Assembly (NCBI RefSeq): GCF_020622065.1
Contig: NZ_JAHRYQ010000002.1
Coordinates: 64,867-128,866, forward strand
Length of the DNA: 64,000 nt
Source: Geothrix sp.
GTDB taxonomy: Bacteria > Acidobacteriota > Holophagae > Holophagales > Holophagaceae
Reading direction: 5' to 3'
Shown: positions 50,309 to 61,308 of the stretch, piece after piece
Position numbering within the stretch: the stretch's first letter is position 1
Layout of the letters: every line of letters begins with the position of its first letter
Program-made: the position numbers and the translations under genes
Notes under the pieces: generated by a model
The model's database searches: none
What the model was told of the DNA's origin: nothing
The model's input: only the letters and a program-made list of their open reading frames with translations

Positions 50309-50327
50309 AGCCCGGCTTCGCCGGGCT
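50309..50327 (-). terminator. Rho-independent terminator (minus strand)
   Basis: AGCCCGGC-ttc-GCCGGGCT, followed on the minus strand by TTTTGC. It ends the transcript of the Lys/Ala-rich gene at 50375-50731. Confidence 0.6.
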
Positions 50328-50339
50328 GAGCGAGGGGGT

Positions 50340-50371
50340 CCGGGGGTATGCGCGTAGCGCGGAACCCCCGG
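50340..50371 (-). terminator. Second hairpin directly after the Lys/Ala-rich gene
   Basis: CCGGGGGT (50340-50347) and ACCCCCGG (50364-50371) enclose an inner GCGC-gta-GCGC stem. It ends three bases from the stop codon and sits beside the terminator at 50309-50327, making a tandem structure. Confidence 0.45.
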
Positions 50372-50374
50372 AAT

Positions 50375-50731
50375 TTATTGAGCGGCCTTCTCGGTCACGG
50401 CCTTGGCCTTGGTGGCGCCCTTTTCGGCGCCCTTCCGGGTCTTGCCCTTGGCTTTGTCCGTACCGGCCTTGGCGGCGCCTTCGCCCTTGGCGGTGGCGGC
50501 CTTCACCTGGTCGCCGGCCACGGGGACGGCCCCGGCCTTGGCATCGACCTTGGCTTTCGCATCGGAGGCCTTCTTGTCGGCCTTGGCCTTGGACTGATCG
50601 GCCTTTTCATCCGCCTTGGCCTTCCCCTTGTCGACGGTCGCATCCGCCTGTTTCTTGAGGTCATCCTTGCTGGGAATCTGCGCTGAGAGCGCCAGCGCGG
50701 CGCCCAGCATCACGGGAAGAAGAAGCTTCAT
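50375..50731 (-). CDS. Small exported Lys/Ala/Asp-rich protein
   Basis: The 118-residue protein has a signal peptide (MKLLLPVMLGAALALSAQ). After it comes a low-complexity, highly charged helix built from KADxKA-type repeats (DKGKAKADEKADQSKAKADK). Such Lys/Ala repeats resemble histone-H1-like or LEA-like sequences; here the protein should be periplasmic. GGAGG precedes ATG 50731. Function unknown. Confidence 0.7.
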   Translation of the reverse strand: MKLLLPVMLGAALALSAQIPSKDDLKKQADATVDKGKAKADEKADQSKAKADKKASDAKAKVDAKAGAVPVAGDQVKAATAKGEGAAKAGTDKAKGKTRKGAEKGATKAKAVTEKAAQ

Positions 50732-50777
50732 CGGAACCTCCACTGAAGACTGAAAACGAGAGATTGAAGACGGCCCC

Positions 50778-51224
50778 TCAGGGCTTGCACACCTTGCAGG
50801 CCTTGTAGCCGGCCTTGTCGGCCTCGGCTGCCGAAGCGAAGGAGGTCCGGTTGGCATCCTTCATCTTCGCGGCGACCTTGCAGTCGGCCCGGTGGTAGGT
50901 CTTGGAGTCCTTGTTGGCGATGATGGCCGTCGAGGCGGCCACGGCCTTGGCTGGAGCAGCCTTGGCAGCCGCGGCGGGCGCGGGTTTGGCCGGCGCGGGC
51001 GCCGGGGCCGCGGCGGGGGCCGGAGCGGGCTTCGCCGCGGCCGGAGCAGGTTTGGCAGGGGTGGCAGCGGTCGCGGGAGCAGCCTTCGCAGCCGCGGCCT
51101 CGACCTTCTTGGCCTTCTTCTCAGCCTTCTTCTCGGCAGCGGTCTTGGGTGCGGTGGGCTTGGGTTCCTGGGCGGTGGCCACCACGGAGGCAGCCAGGAA
51201 GAGGGCGATCAGGATGTGTTTCAT
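50778..51224 (-). CDS. Exported Ala/Pro/Lys-linker protein with Ada-like Cys/His C-terminal domain
   Basis: The 148-residue protein has a signal peptide (MKHILIALFLAASVVATAQ), about 85 residues of Ala/Pro/Lys repeats (APAAAKPAPAPAAAPAPAPAK is typical of the region), and a C-terminal domain SKTYHRADCKVAAKM...GYKACKVCKP. The domain matches the small Ada-type zinc-binding fold seen at the end of secreted nucleases and competence proteins. AAGGAG precedes the ATG. Likely a periplasmic metal- or nucleic-acid-binding protein; the role is inferred only. Confidence 0.7.
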   Translation of the reverse strand: MKHILIALFLAASVVATAQEPKPTAPKTAAEKKAEKKAKKVEAAAAKAAPATAATPAKPAPAAAKPAPAPAAAPAPAPAKPAPAAAAKAAPAKAVAASTAIIANKDSKTYHRADCKVAAKMKDANRTSFASAAEADKAGYKACKVCKP

Positions 51225-51272
51225 GCGTTCTCCTTGGGAGGTGAGTCAGGGTGGGCCTCACCCTGGGGACTG

Positions 51273-52880
51273 TCAACGGGGGACGGCGCAGGAGACCGGG
51301 AAGCGGGGCGGGCGCCGGGCGCGCGTGGCCTGCTCGAAACCGAAGGCCAGCTTCAGCAGCGGGCCCTCCTGCCAAGGCCCGCTCACGAACGAGAGGCCCA
51401 GGGGCATCCCGAAGGCGTACCCGGCGGGAACCGTGATGTGGGGACAGCCCGCCACGGCCGCCGGGCTGGAGAAGCTGAGGCTGGAGCTGTCGCCGTTCAG
51501 GTGGTCGATGAGCCAGGCCGGGCCTCCGGTGGGCCCCACCAGGGCATGCAGCTGGTGCTTCTCCAGCAGGCTGGTGATGTCCCGCCGCGCCTGGGCGCAG
51601 GTCTCCAGGGCCTTGAGGTAGGCGGGGTCCGTCAACGGCCCCTTGGCCTGGGCCAGCTTCAGGATCTCCTGGCCGAAGAAGGGCATCTCCCGCCCCTTCT
51701 CCCGCTCGTCGAAGGCCATGAGCCCTTCCAGGTTCCTCACGGCCCCGCCCCTTCCGGCCAGGTAGGCCTCCAGGTCCGCCTTGAACTCGTAGAGCAGCAC
51801 CTCGAACTCCGCATCGTCATAGGCCGAGGACTTCAGCTCCACATCCACCAGGGTGGCGCCCTGCGCCGTGAGCGCCTCCAGGGCGGGTCGGATCACCGCA
51901 TCCACATGGGCATGGACGCCCAGGAGGTTCTTCACCACGCCGAGGCGCGCGCCCTTCAGGCCATCCGCCACGAGGAAGCGGGTGTAGTCGGCCTCCCGCC
52001 GGGCGTCCGCTTCACGGGTGGCGGCGTCCCGGGGGTCGCTGCCGGCCAGGACAGTCAGCAGGACCGCCGCGTCGCGCACCGTGCGCGTCATGGGGCCAGC
52101 CGTGTCCTGGGTGTGGGAGATGGGAATGATGCCGCTCCGGCTCACCAGACCCACCGTGGGCTTCAGGCCCACCACACCATTGGCGTTGGCCGGGCTCACC
52201 ACGGAGCCGTCCGTTTCCGTGCCCACGGCCACGGCACAGAGGCTGGCCGCCACCGCGGAGCCAGACCCGGAGCTGGAGCCGCTGGGACTGCGGTCAAGGG
52301 CGTAGGGGTTGCGCGTCTGCCCACCGCGCCCGCTCCAGCCGCTGCTGCTGCGGGTGGACCGGAAATTCGCCCACTCGCTGAGGTTCGTCTTCCCCAGGAC
52401 CACGGCTCCGGCCTCGCGCAGCTTCCGCACGAGGAAGGCGTCCTCCCTGGGCGCGGGGGCCTCGGCCAGCGCCAGCGATCCCGCCGTGGTCTTCATGCCG
52501 TCCGCCGTGTCGATGTTGTCCTTGAGGAGCACCGGAATGCCATGCAGCGGGCCTCGGAGCTTGCCCGCCTTCCGTTCCGCATCCAGGGTCCTGGCCAGCG
52601 CCAAGGCCTCCGGGTTCAGCTCGATCACCGCGTTCAGCTTCGGCCCCGCCTGATCCAGGGCCCGGATGCGGGCCTGGTACTTCCGCACCAGGTCCGCCGC
52701 CGTCCAGTGGCCCTCGGCCAAGCCCGCCTGAAGGCCGGCCACGGTGGCCTCCTCGAGAACCAGCCCCTTCACCGGAGCAACCTTCAGGTCGCCCCCGGTG
52801 AGCGCCGCCGCACCCGTAGCCAGGCCCACCCCCAGGAACGAGCGGCGATCGAGAGCCAGGGAATCGTCTTCGCGCGGCAT
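51273..52880 (-). CDS. Tat-exported amidase (amidase-signature family)
   Basis: The 535-residue protein begins with a twin-arginine signal ([17 protein letters not shown], Arg12-Arg13). It carries the Ser-cisSer-Lys triad of amidase-signature enzymes: Lys120 (VLLKDNIDT), Ser cluster [13 protein letters not shown] (about 200-212) and Ser226 ([10 protein letters not shown]). Members hydrolyse amides or aryl-acylamides; unlike GatA this one is exported. The 48-base gap on its downstream side separates it from the Ada-like gene. Confidence 0.92.
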   Translation of the reverse strand: MPREDDSLALDRRSFLGVGLATGAAALTGGDLKVAPVKGLVLEEATVAGLQAGLAEGHWTAADLVRKYQARIRALDQAGPKLNAVIELNPEALALARTLDAERKAGKLRGPLHGIPVLLKDNIDTADGMKTTAGSLALAEAPAPREDAFLVRKLREAGAVVLGKTNLSEWANFRSTRSSSGWSGRGGQTRNPYALDRSPSGSSSGSGSAVAASLCAVAVGTETDGSVVSPANANGVVGLKPTVGLVSRSGIIPISHTQDTAGPMTRTVRDAAVLLTVLAGSDPRDAATREADARREADYTRFLVADGLKGARLGVVKNLLGVHAHVDAVIRPALEALTAQGATLVDVELKSSAYDDAEFEVLLYEFKADLEAYLAGRGGAVRNLEGLMAFDEREKGREMPFFGQEILKLAQAKGPLTDPAYLKALETCAQARRDITSLLEKHQLHALVGPTGGPAWLIDHLNGDSSSLSFSSPAAVAGCPHITVPAGYAFGMPLGLSFVSGPWQEGPLLKLAFGFEQATRARRPPRFPVSCAVPR

Positions 52881-53006
52881 GGGTGGTCCTTCGATGGGGT
52901 GAAAGGATCATACCGCCGGCCGGTCCGCCGGTTCCCGGAGCGCGTTCGCCGATCCGCACCTGCACCGGGGTAGGCGGCGGCGGATCCTGTGATCCGGGAG
53001 GCTCCC

Positions 53007-53195
53007 ATGGCCGCGTTCCTGCTCTGGCTCATCCTGCTGGTGGTCTGCTGGCCCCTGGCCCTTCTGGCGCTGATCCTCTACCCGCTGATCTGGCTGCTGC
53101 TCCTGCCTTTCCGCCTCCTGGGCTTCGCGGTGGAAGGCGCCTTCGGGCTGGTGAAGGGGTTGTTTCTGCTGCCGGCGCGCCTCCTCGGGCGATGA
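53007..53195 (+). CDS. Small two-helix membrane protein of 62 residues
   Basis: An almost entirely hydrophobic protein (AAFLLWLILLVVCWPLALLALILYPLIWLLLLPF region in two helices) with a basic C-terminal tail (PARLLGR). CGGGAGG lies five bases before ATG 53007; an ATG six codons earlier lacks one. It sits between the divergent amidase gene and glnA. Function unknown. Confidence 0.7.
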   Translation: MAAFLLWLILLVVCWPLALLALILYPLIWLLLLPFRLLGFAVEGAFGLVKGLFLLPARLLGR

Positions 53196-53276
53196 GCGAC
53201 GGGAAGCGAGGGTTGAGCCAGATCACATTCTTTGTTGATCTATCGATCTAGAATGACCGGGTCCCATGGAGGCCCC

Positions 53277-54695
<1,419 letters not shown>

Positions 54696-54732
54696 AACCT
54701 GGCGGGAAACGATCTGAAGCCCGATATTGGCT

Positions 54733-54761
54733 CCGGCGCGGCTCCCCAGCCGGATCGCCGG
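54733..54761 (+). terminator. Hairpin after glnA
   Basis: CCGGCG-CGGCT-cccc-AGCCG-gat-CGCCGG, an 11-bp interrupted stem with no T-tract. Weak candidate for the glnA terminator; it also lies close upstream of the small gene at 54780. Confidence 0.35.
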
Positions 54762-54779
54762 GCCGCGCGGGAGGCCACC

Positions 54780-54968
54780 ATGGATGTCTACCTGGACCCC
54801 AAGGAAACGGAACTCGTGATGGGGCTGCTCGAACACCGCCTCGAAGGGCTCCAGCGGGAAATCCACCACACGGACAGCCGGTCCTTCAAGGCGGAGCTCA
54901 AGGCCGAAGAGGCCCTGGCGCAGGAGGTTCTGGCCAAGCTGAAGACCCCCGCCGCCATGGGGATCTAG
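54780..54968 (+). CDS. Small helical protein of 62 residues, unknown function
   Basis: Short acidic/basic helical protein (ETELVMGLLEHRLEGLQREI, FKAELKAEEALAQEVLAKL) with no signal peptide or membrane helix. GGGAGGCC lies five to ten bases before ATG. It resembles small cytoplasmic coiled proteins; the family is not recognised. It converges on the methyltransferase-like gene with a six-base gap. Confidence 0.6.
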   Translation: MDVYLDPKETELVMGLLEHRLEGLQREIHHTDSRSFKAELKAEEALAQEVLAKLKTPAAMGI

Positions 54969-54974
54969 GGGTGC

Positions 54975-55433
54975 CTAGATCCACCGCCGCACGCGGCGGA
55001 CATAGGCGTCGTAGGCCGCGCCGAACTGAGCCCGCAGCCGGGCCTCCTCCCGGGCGATGACGAGGCAGTTCAGGAGAAGCACCAGGACGGGAACTGTCAG
55101 CAGCACCCAGGCCGAGTCCAGCAGCATCCCGAACCCGGCGAGGCAGGCCGAGAGGCCCAGGTAGAGGGGATTCCGGGAATACCCGAAGGGGCCCGAGGTC
55201 AGGAGCGCCGTGGCCGCTCCATTGGGGTTCGGCGTGGTCCCCGCGCCCTTGAAGGTGATCAACGCCCACCCGCCGAGGACCAGGAAGCCGGCCAGCAGTG
55301 CGGCGCCCATCCCATGCCTCAGGGCATCCGGAAGGTGCGTGCCGAGGGGCCGCAGGAACCCCAGACCCCAGCCCGCCAGGAGGCAGGCCAGGAAGAGGAG
55401 CGGGGGCTGGGGAGACCTCTGGTGTTCGGACAT
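54975..55433 (-). CDS. Isoprenylcysteine/phospholipid methyltransferase-family membrane protein
   Basis: The 152-residue protein has about four membrane helices and the ICMT/PEMT-like C-terminal signature: LLTSGPFGYSRNPLYLGLSA and, near the end, EARLRAQFGAAYDAYVRRVRRWI (E..L...FG..Y..Y...V.R). Members methylate lipids or prenyl cysteine; the bacterial substrate is unknown. Start ATG 55433 was preferred to an ATG 12 codons upstream. Confidence 0.82.
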   Translation of the reverse strand: MSEHQRSPQPPLLFLACLLAGWGLGFLRPLGTHLPDALRHGMGAALLAGFLVLGGWALITFKGAGTTPNPNGAATALLTSGPFGYSRNPLYLGLSACLAGFGMLLDSAWVLLTVPVLVLLLNCLVIAREEARLRAQFGAAYDAYVRRVRRWI

Positions 55434-55481
55434 GCCTGCCTCCCCTTCCCGGGGGGAGAGGATACCCACACCGCCACCGGG

Positions 55482-57794
55482 TCAGGTCAGGGACTTCTCG
55501 AGGGCCTCCCCGTGCAGCGCCTTCAGGTCCGCCGCCTCGGCATCCAGCAGGGGCTGGCCATCCACGGCCAGGGTGATGCGCGCGCCGCCCGTGGTGCCAA
55601 TCTTGGCAAAGGGCACCCGGTGGGTGGCGCAGAGCGTCGCCAGGCTGCCTTCGCCTTCGGCGGCCACGCTCACCACGATGCGGCCGGCCGTCTCGCCGAA
55701 CAGCAGGCTGTCCAGGCGCAGGGCCCCCTTCGTCAACATCAGCTGGCAGCCCATGCCCTCGCCATCATCCGCACCGAAGGCGCTCTCCAGCGCGGTGACC
55801 AGCAGGCCGCCCTCGCTGGTGTCGTGGGCGCTGCGGATCAGCCCCAGGCGGATGCCCTCGCGCACGCAGGCCTGCAGGCGCAGCTCCTCGTCCAGGCGCA
55901 GCTCGGGGCAGGCGCCTTCCACCTTGCCCGTGCGGAGCTTCAAGTACTCGCTGCCGCCCAGCTCGTCGCGGGTCTCGCCCAACAGGAAGATGCCGTCGTG
56001 GGCCGCGCGGAAAGACGATCCGCAAATGCGGTTGCCCACCTTCGACAGGGCCGTGGCATCCGGCGCGTCGATGGCCACCGGGCCCGCGCAATCCTCGACA
56101 AGACCCACGGCGGCGATCATGGGCGTGGGGAAGATGCTCTGGCCTTCGGTGTCGTTGTAGAGGCTCACATTGCCGCTGACGATGGGCACATCCAGAGCCA
56201 GGCAGGCCTGGCGGATGCCTAGGCAGCCCTGCTCGAAGGTCCACATGTTCTCGGGCTTCTCGGGGTTGCCGTAGTTGAGGCAGTCCGTGAGGCCGATGGG
56301 CTCGGCACCCACGCAGGCCAGGTTGCGGCAGGCCTCGGCCACCGCATGGGCGGCGCCCCAGAAGGGATCCAGGTAGCAGAAGCGGCTGTTGCAGTCGCTC
56401 GACATGGCCACGGCCTTGCCCGTGTCCTGGCCCGCCTCGTCCTTCACGCGGATGATGCCCGCGTCGCCTCGGCCCATGCCCAGCAGGGTGTTGCTACGCA
56501 CGGTGCCGTCGTACTGCTCGAAGATCCAGCGCTTGCTCGCCACCGTGGGCGCCTGGAGGAGCTGGCGCAGGGTGCGCTCCACTTCCGCAGGCTTGAGGTC
56601 CGCCGGCAGGGGGGCCGCGTTCACTGCGGCCAGGTAGCCGGGGCGCTGGCGAGGCCGGTCGTATTTGGGCGCCGCATCCACCAGGGGCTGGATGGGCAGG
56701 TTGATGACGGGCTCGCCGTGCCAGCTGCCGATGAAGCGGCCGCTGTCGGTGACTTCGCCCACCACGCAGGCGTCCAGGCCCCACTTGTGCAGCACGGCGA
56801 CGATCTTCTCTTCGCAGCCGGGGCGCGCCACCAGCAGCATGCGCTCCTGGCTTTCGCTGAGCATCAGCTCGAAGGGGGTCATGCCCTCTTCGCGCATGGG
56901 CACTTGGTCCAGCCGGATCTCCAGACCCGTGCCCGCCCGGCTGGCCATCTCGAAGCTGCTGGAGGTGAGGCCCGCGGCGCCCATGTCCTGGATGCCGATG
57001 ACCCAGTCGGTCTGGAAGATCTCCAGGCAGGCCTCGAGCAGCAGCTTTTCCGTGAAGGGGTCGCCCACCTGCACCGTGGGACGCTTCTCCTCGCTGCCCT
57101 CGCCAAATTCGGCCGAGGCCATGCTGGCGCCGTGGATGCCGTCGCGGCCGGTCTTCGAGCCGATGTACATCATCTTGTTGCCGATGCCCGAGGCGAAGCC
57201 CTTGAAGATCTTGTCGCTGCGCAGCACGCCCAGAGTGAATGCGTTCACGAGGATGTTGCCGTTGTAGCTGGCGTCGAAGGCCACATCGCCGCCCAGCATG
57301 GGGATGCCCATGCAGTTGCCGTAGCCCGAGATGCCTGCGGCCACGCCTTTCACCAGGCCCTTCATGCGCGGCGCGTCGATCTCTCCGAAGCGCAGGCTGT
57401 TGAGGTTGGCCAGAGGCCGGGCGCCCATGGTGAACACATCGCGCAGGATGCCGCCCACCCCCGTGGCCGCGCCCTGGTAGGGCTCGATGAAGCTGGGGTG
57501 GTTGTGGCTCTCCATCTTGAAGGCCACGGCCCAGCCATCGCCGATGTCCACCACACCCGCGTTCTCGCCAGGGCCCTGAAGGACGCGGGGACCTTCCGTG
57601 GGCAGGTTCTTCAGGTGGACTCGGCTGGACTTGTAGGAGCAGTGCTCGCTCCACATGGCGCTGAACACGCCCAGTTCCGGGTAGGTGGGCAGGCGGCCAT
57701 CCAGAAGACGCAGGAGCACCTGCCACTCGTCCTTGGACAGCCCCAGCTCCAGGGCCAGGGATTCGGTGACAGCCGGTTCGTGGGCAGCGGACAT
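55482..57794 (-). CDS. purL: Phosphoribosylformylglycinamidine synthase PurL (small type)
   Basis: The 770-residue protein is the small PurL that pairs with PurS and PurQ. It shows [47 protein letters not shown], the Gly-rich [16 protein letters not shown] block and SNVSLYND-type sequence ([18 protein letters not shown]). It catalyses ATP-dependent amidation of FGAR to FGAM. It lies alone on the minus strand, 6.2 kb from purSQ. Confidence 0.97.
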   Translation of the reverse strand: MSAAHEPAVTESLALELGLSKDEWQVLLRLLDGRLPTYPELGVFSAMWSEHCSYKSSRVHLKNLPTEGPRVLQGPGENAGVVDIGDGWAVAFKMESHNHPSFIEPYQGAATGVGGILRDVFTMGARPLANLNSLRFGEIDAPRMKGLVKGVAAGISGYGNCMGIPMLGGDVAFDASYNGNILVNAFTLGVLRSDKIFKGFASGIGNKMMYIGSKTGRDGIHGASMASAEFGEGSEEKRPTVQVGDPFTEKLLLEACLEIFQTDWVIGIQDMGAAGLTSSSFEMASRAGTGLEIRLDQVPMREEGMTPFELMLSESQERMLLVARPGCEEKIVAVLHKWGLDACVVGEVTDSGRFIGSWHGEPVINLPIQPLVDAAPKYDRPRQRPGYLAAVNAAPLPADLKPAEVERTLRQLLQAPTVASKRWIFEQYDGTVRSNTLLGMGRGDAGIIRVKDEAGQDTGKAVAMSSDCNSRFCYLDPFWGAAHAVAEACRNLACVGAEPIGLTDCLNYGNPEKPENMWTFEQGCLGIRQACLALDVPIVSGNVSLYNDTEGQSIFPTPMIAAVGLVEDCAGPVAIDAPDATALSKVGNRICGSSFRAAHDGIFLLGETRDELGGSEYLKLRTGKVEGACPELRLDEELRLQACVREGIRLGLIRSAHDTSEGGLLVTALESAFGADDGEGMGCQLMLTKGALRLDSLLFGETAGRIVVSVAAEGEGSLATLCATHRVPFAKIGTTGGARITLAVDGQPLLDAEAADLKALHGEALEKSLT

Positions 57795-57855
57795 GGAGGC
57801 TCCGGAAGCCTTGATTCTAGCGGTTTCGCCGGGGCCGAACGAGGCTTGACATCCT

Positions 57856-58995
57856 TCAGGACGGTTCGGGCTCCACCGGCGCCATGGGGGATTCCCCGCC
57901 TTCGTAGGTGCGGCGCAGCACCCCCTGGACGAGGCGCTGGAAGAAAGTCCCCCGTTCCGGGTTGAACACGATGGAGACCGTGGCCTTCAGCTCGGTGCCC
58001 AGTTCGAGCAGGGGACCCCCCTCGATGCCCGTGCCCAGCAGCAGGAAGGGCACCCGGCCCTGGACGGGTTCCAGGAGGGCCTTCATCCGGCGCCGCTCGT
58101 CCAACCCCAGGCTGGGCACATGGAAGAGCAGCAGCGCCGGATGCTGGGCCAGGGCCTCCTTGATCGCGGAGACCGTCGGTGCCACGCGGTGCAAAGGCTG
58201 GAGGCCCCCCAGGAGGTTCTGAAGCTTCTCCTCGAGCGCCGCATCCCCGGACACCAGCGCGAGCCCTCTCGCCTGGATGACGGTTGCGCGGGACTCCTCC
58301 GTGGCCACGGCGGTTTCGATGCCCCGCCGGGAGATGCGTTCCAGGTCCTCTTCCCGGTGCTCGAAGACCCAGCGGGAGAGGGGGTGCAACACCCGCTCGT
58401 CCAGCTGGGGCCGGAACTCGATCCCGAAGGTCCGGCCATGCACATGGCGGACCTTGACCTTCGTGTTGATCCGGATGCCCTCCACCAGCGAGATGGTCAC
58501 GGCCATCTCGTCCCCGGCCTGGAGTTCTCCCTGCAGGATGTCCCGGGTGCTGTAGATCCGCGCCCCGGTGGTGCTGATGTCCACCAAGGTCCCCGTGACG
58601 AGGTCGTACTTGGGGGTGCTGAAGGTCACGGGCACCCGGCCCACCCGCTCCACCCGGTAGGCCGAGCGGTGGTCTTCCTCGTAGAGGGTCTCCGGAATCG
58701 CCAAGCGGAGGGTCCGGCGCCCCTCAGCCAAGCCGAAACCGAGGAGCTGGGTGGAGGCTTCCAGGAAGCTCACGCCGTGGGGGAACCGCAGGCGCAGATC
58801 GGTATTGCGCAGGCCGTACAGGGCATCCTCGCGGCCCATGGTGGCGGCGGCCTGGAGGTCGTTGGCCTCCAGACGCAGGAACGACGATTCGAACCGGAGG
58901 TAGGGCGTGACCAGGATCATCAGTTCGCGCCGGTCGCAGGCGCGTCTGAGGATCTCCTCGATCGCTTCCGGATTTCGGATCAGGTTGCCCGCCAA
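57856..58995 (-). CDS. PilZ-domain protein with C-terminal receiver-like domain
   Basis: The 379-residue protein has a YcgR-type N-terminal domain (1-100). A PilZ domain follows with both c-di-GMP-binding motifs, Arg110-Ser-Ala-Tyr-Arg114 (RSAYR) and Asp139-Ile-Ser...Gly144 (DISTTG). The last 130 residues ([47 protein letters not shown]) look like a receiver fold without a clear phospho-aspartate pocket. It is likely a c-di-GMP effector. Divergent from the radical SAM gene. Confidence 0.85.
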   Translation of the reverse strand: MAGNLIRNPEAIEEILRRACDRRELMILVTPYLRFESSFLRLEANDLQAAATMGREDALYGLRNTDLRLRFPHGVSFLEASTQLLGFGLAEGRRTLRLAIPETLYEEDHRSAYRVERVGRVPVTFSTPKYDLVTGTLVDISTTGARIYSTRDILQGELQAGDEMAVTISLVEGIRINTKVKVRHVHGRTFGIEFRPQLDERVLHPLSRWVFEHREEDLERISRRGIETAVATEESRATVIQARGLALVSGDAALEEKLQNLLGGLQPLHRVAPTVSAIKEALAQHPALLLFHVPSLGLDERRRMKALLEPVQGRVPFLLLGTGIEGGPLLELGTELKATVSIVFNPERGTFFQRLVQGVLRRTYEGGESPMAPVEPEPS

Positions 58996-59090
58996 GTCTC
59001 CCCCGCCTTCGGAATGCCCGCTGTCTCTGGAATGTCTGTATCCATCATGGGTACCGTTCCGTACACTGAAAAGCTCTGCTTTTGGACCCC

Positions 59091-60746
59091 ATGACCCCGC
59101 CCCGCACCCTCCTCACCTACAGCGCCCCCCGAAGCGGTTTCGGGGATGAATGGATGACTTTCCTTCCCATTGGTCTCGGCTATCTGCAGGCGATGCTGAA
59201 GTCCCGTTCCTTCCCCTGCCGGGTGGCCAACCTGAGCGGCCGGGGCCGGAAGGAGGTCCTGGCCTACCTGAAGGCCCAGAATCCAGCCGTGATGGGCGTC
59301 TCCATGTTCACCTTCAACCGGAAGCGATCCTACGAGCTGCTGGCCTGGGCCCGGGAAGCCTGCCCGGAGGCCATCCTCCTGGCCGGCGGCCCCCACCCCA
59401 CCCATCTGGCCGAGGAGGTCTTCGAGGACTGCCCCGCCCTGGACGCCATCGTGCAGGGCGAGGGCGAGGCCGTGCTCCTGGGGATTGCCGAGCGGCTCAA
59501 GACGGCCCCAGGGTCGGATCTCTGGCGGCGAACGCCGGGGCTCATCCTCCGCGAAGGCCCCACCCTGCCTCAGCCGCCTCTGGAAGACCTCGATGGCGTG
59601 GGCATTCCCGCCGAGCACCTGGAGGCGGATTTTCTCAATGATGTGGGCCAGCTGGCCTACCTGAGCACCAGCCGCGGCTGTCCCGCCACCTGCAACTTCT
59701 GCAATACCCCGGAGTTCTGGGGCACCTCCATCCGCTTCCGTAGCGCCCCGTCGGTGCTGCGCGAGATGCGCCTGCTCCGGGAGCAGCACGGCCTCACCTA
59801 CTTCAGCTTCCGGGATGACACCTTCACCGCCAACCGCGACCGCGTGCTCACCCTCATGAAGGGCATCCAGGACAGCGGCCTCCATCCCCTGTGGAACTGC
59901 CAGAGCCGCGTGAACCTGGTGGACGAGGATCGCCTGGTGGCCATGAAGCGCGCCGGTTGCGAGTTCATGCAGTTCGGCGTGGAGCACGGCAGCGAGCGGG
60001 TGCTGCAGCTGCTGGACAAGGGCACCAACCTGCGGCATGCCCGAAAGGCTCTGGGCCTGGTGCGCAAGGTGGGCATGAACCTGGGCATCTACCTCATCAC
60101 CGGCATCCCCGGCGAGACCTGGGCGGATGTGGAGGAGACTGCGACCTTCGTCCGGGACACGCGGCCCCAGGACTGTCAGATCAGCCCCCTGGCCCTCTAC
60201 CCGGGGACGCGGATGTTCGACCAGTACCGTGCCGAGGGCCGCATCCAGAAGGACTTCTACCGGGCCAGCGGCGATGCCGAGGTCTTTGCGCGGGTCGATG
60301 CCCACACCGAGAAGGCCCTGCGCCACATCGACCAGGTGGCTCAGCAGGCCAAGGCGAAGTCCCGCTTCACGCCCGCCGAATTCGCCGAGCAGAAGCGCTG
60401 GCTGGGTTTCTGCTCCGTCACCAACCTGCTCTGCGGCGAGGCCGCCGAAGAAGAAGGGCGCTTCGTCGAAGCCGAAGCCGAATACGCCGAGATCATCGCG
60501 CGGGAACCTGCCAATCCCTGGGGCTTCATGAAGCGCGCCCTGCTGCGGGAGAAGCTCGGACAGCTGGACCGGGCCCGCGCCGACCTGGCCGAAGTGCTGG
60601 CCCTGGCCCCCGGCAATCCCGAAGCCACCGAGCTGGCGGGCCTGTGGGGCCTCAAGAAGACCAAGGCCCGGACCAAGAAACCCGCCCACGGCCCCACCGC
60701 CGAGATGAAGGGCGCCGAAGCCTACCTCAGCCGGCCGAAGATGTAG
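59091..60746 (+). CDS. B12-binding-domain radical SAM protein with C-terminal TPR region
   Basis: The 551-residue protein has an N-terminal cobalamin-binding-like domain (LLAGGPHPTHLAEEVFEDCPALDAIVQGEGE) lacking a DxHxxG motif. The radical SAM domain has Cys197, Cys201 and Cys204 (RGCPATCNFC), then FRDDTF, GVEHGSERVLQLLDKG and YLITGIPGET. The C-terminal 120 residues carry TPR-like helices (EAEAEYAEIIAREPANPWGF, DRARADLAEVLALAPGNPEA). Substrate unknown. ATG 59091 was preferred to a TTG three codons upstream. Its 3' end overlaps pnuC by 20 bases. Confidence 0.9.
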   Translation: MTPPRTLLTYSAPRSGFGDEWMTFLPIGLGYLQAMLKSRSFPCRVANLSGRGRKEVLAYLKAQNPAVMGVSMFTFNRKRSYELLAWAREACPEAILLAGGPHPTHLAEEVFEDCPALDAIVQGEGEAVLLGIAERLKTAPGSDLWRRTPGLILREGPTLPQPPLEDLDGVGIPAEHLEADFLNDVGQLAYLSTSRGCPATCNFCNTPEFWGTSIRFRSAPSVLREMRLLREQHGLTYFSFRDDTFTANRDRVLTLMKGIQDSGLHPLWNCQSRVNLVDEDRLVAMKRAGCEFMQFGVEHGSERVLQLLDKGTNLRHARKALGLVRKVGMNLGIYLITGIPGETWADVEETATFVRDTRPQDCQISPLALYPGTRMFDQYRAEGRIQKDFYRASGDAEVFARVDAHTEKALRHIDQVAQQAKAKSRFTPAEFAEQKRWLGFCSVTNLLCGEAAEEEGRFVEAEAEYAEIIAREPANPWGFMKRALLREKLGQLDRARADLAEVLALAPGNPEATELAGLWGLKKTKARTKKPAHGPTAEMKGAEAYLSRPKM

Positions 60747-61308
60747 CCTCCGCCTTCAGCGCCCGCCGCCATTCCAGCAGGCCCGTGACGCACAGCACCT
60801 GGTAGACGAGATACAGCGCGCTGGTCACATAGAGCCCCTTGTAGATCAGCAGCCCCACGGAGATGCAGTTGGCCGTGAGCCACACCAGCCAGTTCTCGAT
60901 CCATTTGCGGGTCATCATGAACTGGGCGACGAGGCTGAGGGCCGTGATCAGGGAATCCAGCACGGGCACGGTGCTGTTCGTGTACCGGCGGAGCAGCCAG
61001 GTCAAAGCGACCGTGATGCCCGCGACACCCCCCGCCAGCAAGACGGCCGTCGCCGGCTTGACCCGGGTGACGGTCAGGGCGCCATGGTCCCGCCCCCCGT
61101 GGAGCCAACTCCACCACCCGTAGATCGAGATGGCGATGTAGAAGCCCTGCAGCCCGACATCCGCGTAGAGACCGGTGCGGTAGAACAGGGCGATGAAAAC
61201 CAGGTTATTGGCGATGCCGAGCGGCCAGTTCCAGATGTTCTGGCGCACCAGCAGGGCCACGCAGGCGGCCCCGGTGAGGAACCCGAAGACCTCCATCCAA
61301 CCCGGCAT
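60727..61308 (-). CDS. pnuC: Nicotinamide riboside transporter PnuC
   Basis: The 193-residue protein has about seven membrane helices and PnuC motifs: LLVRQNIWNWPLGIANNLVF, YGWWSW (the WxxW signature) and KWIENWLVWLTANCISVGLLIYKG. It imports nicotinamide riboside for NAD synthesis. It is the third gene of the minus-strand pyrF cluster and overlaps the convergent radical SAM gene by 20 bases. No NadR kinase is nearby. Confidence 0.92.
   Translation of the reverse strand: MPGWMEVFGFLTGAACVALLVRQNIWNWPLGIANNLVFIALFYRTGLYADVGLQGFYIAISIYGWWSWLHGGRDHGALTVTRVKPATAVLLAGGVAGITVALTWLLRRYTNSTVPVLDSLITALSLVAQFMMTRKWIENWLVWLTANCISVGLLIYKGLYVTSALYLVYQVLCVTGLLEWRRALKAEATSSAG

Noticed and set aside
53231-53254. 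CRP/FNR-like site before glnA (TTGATCTATCGATC)
   Set aside because: The second half does not match ATCAA or TCACA; only a possible -10 hexamer remains.
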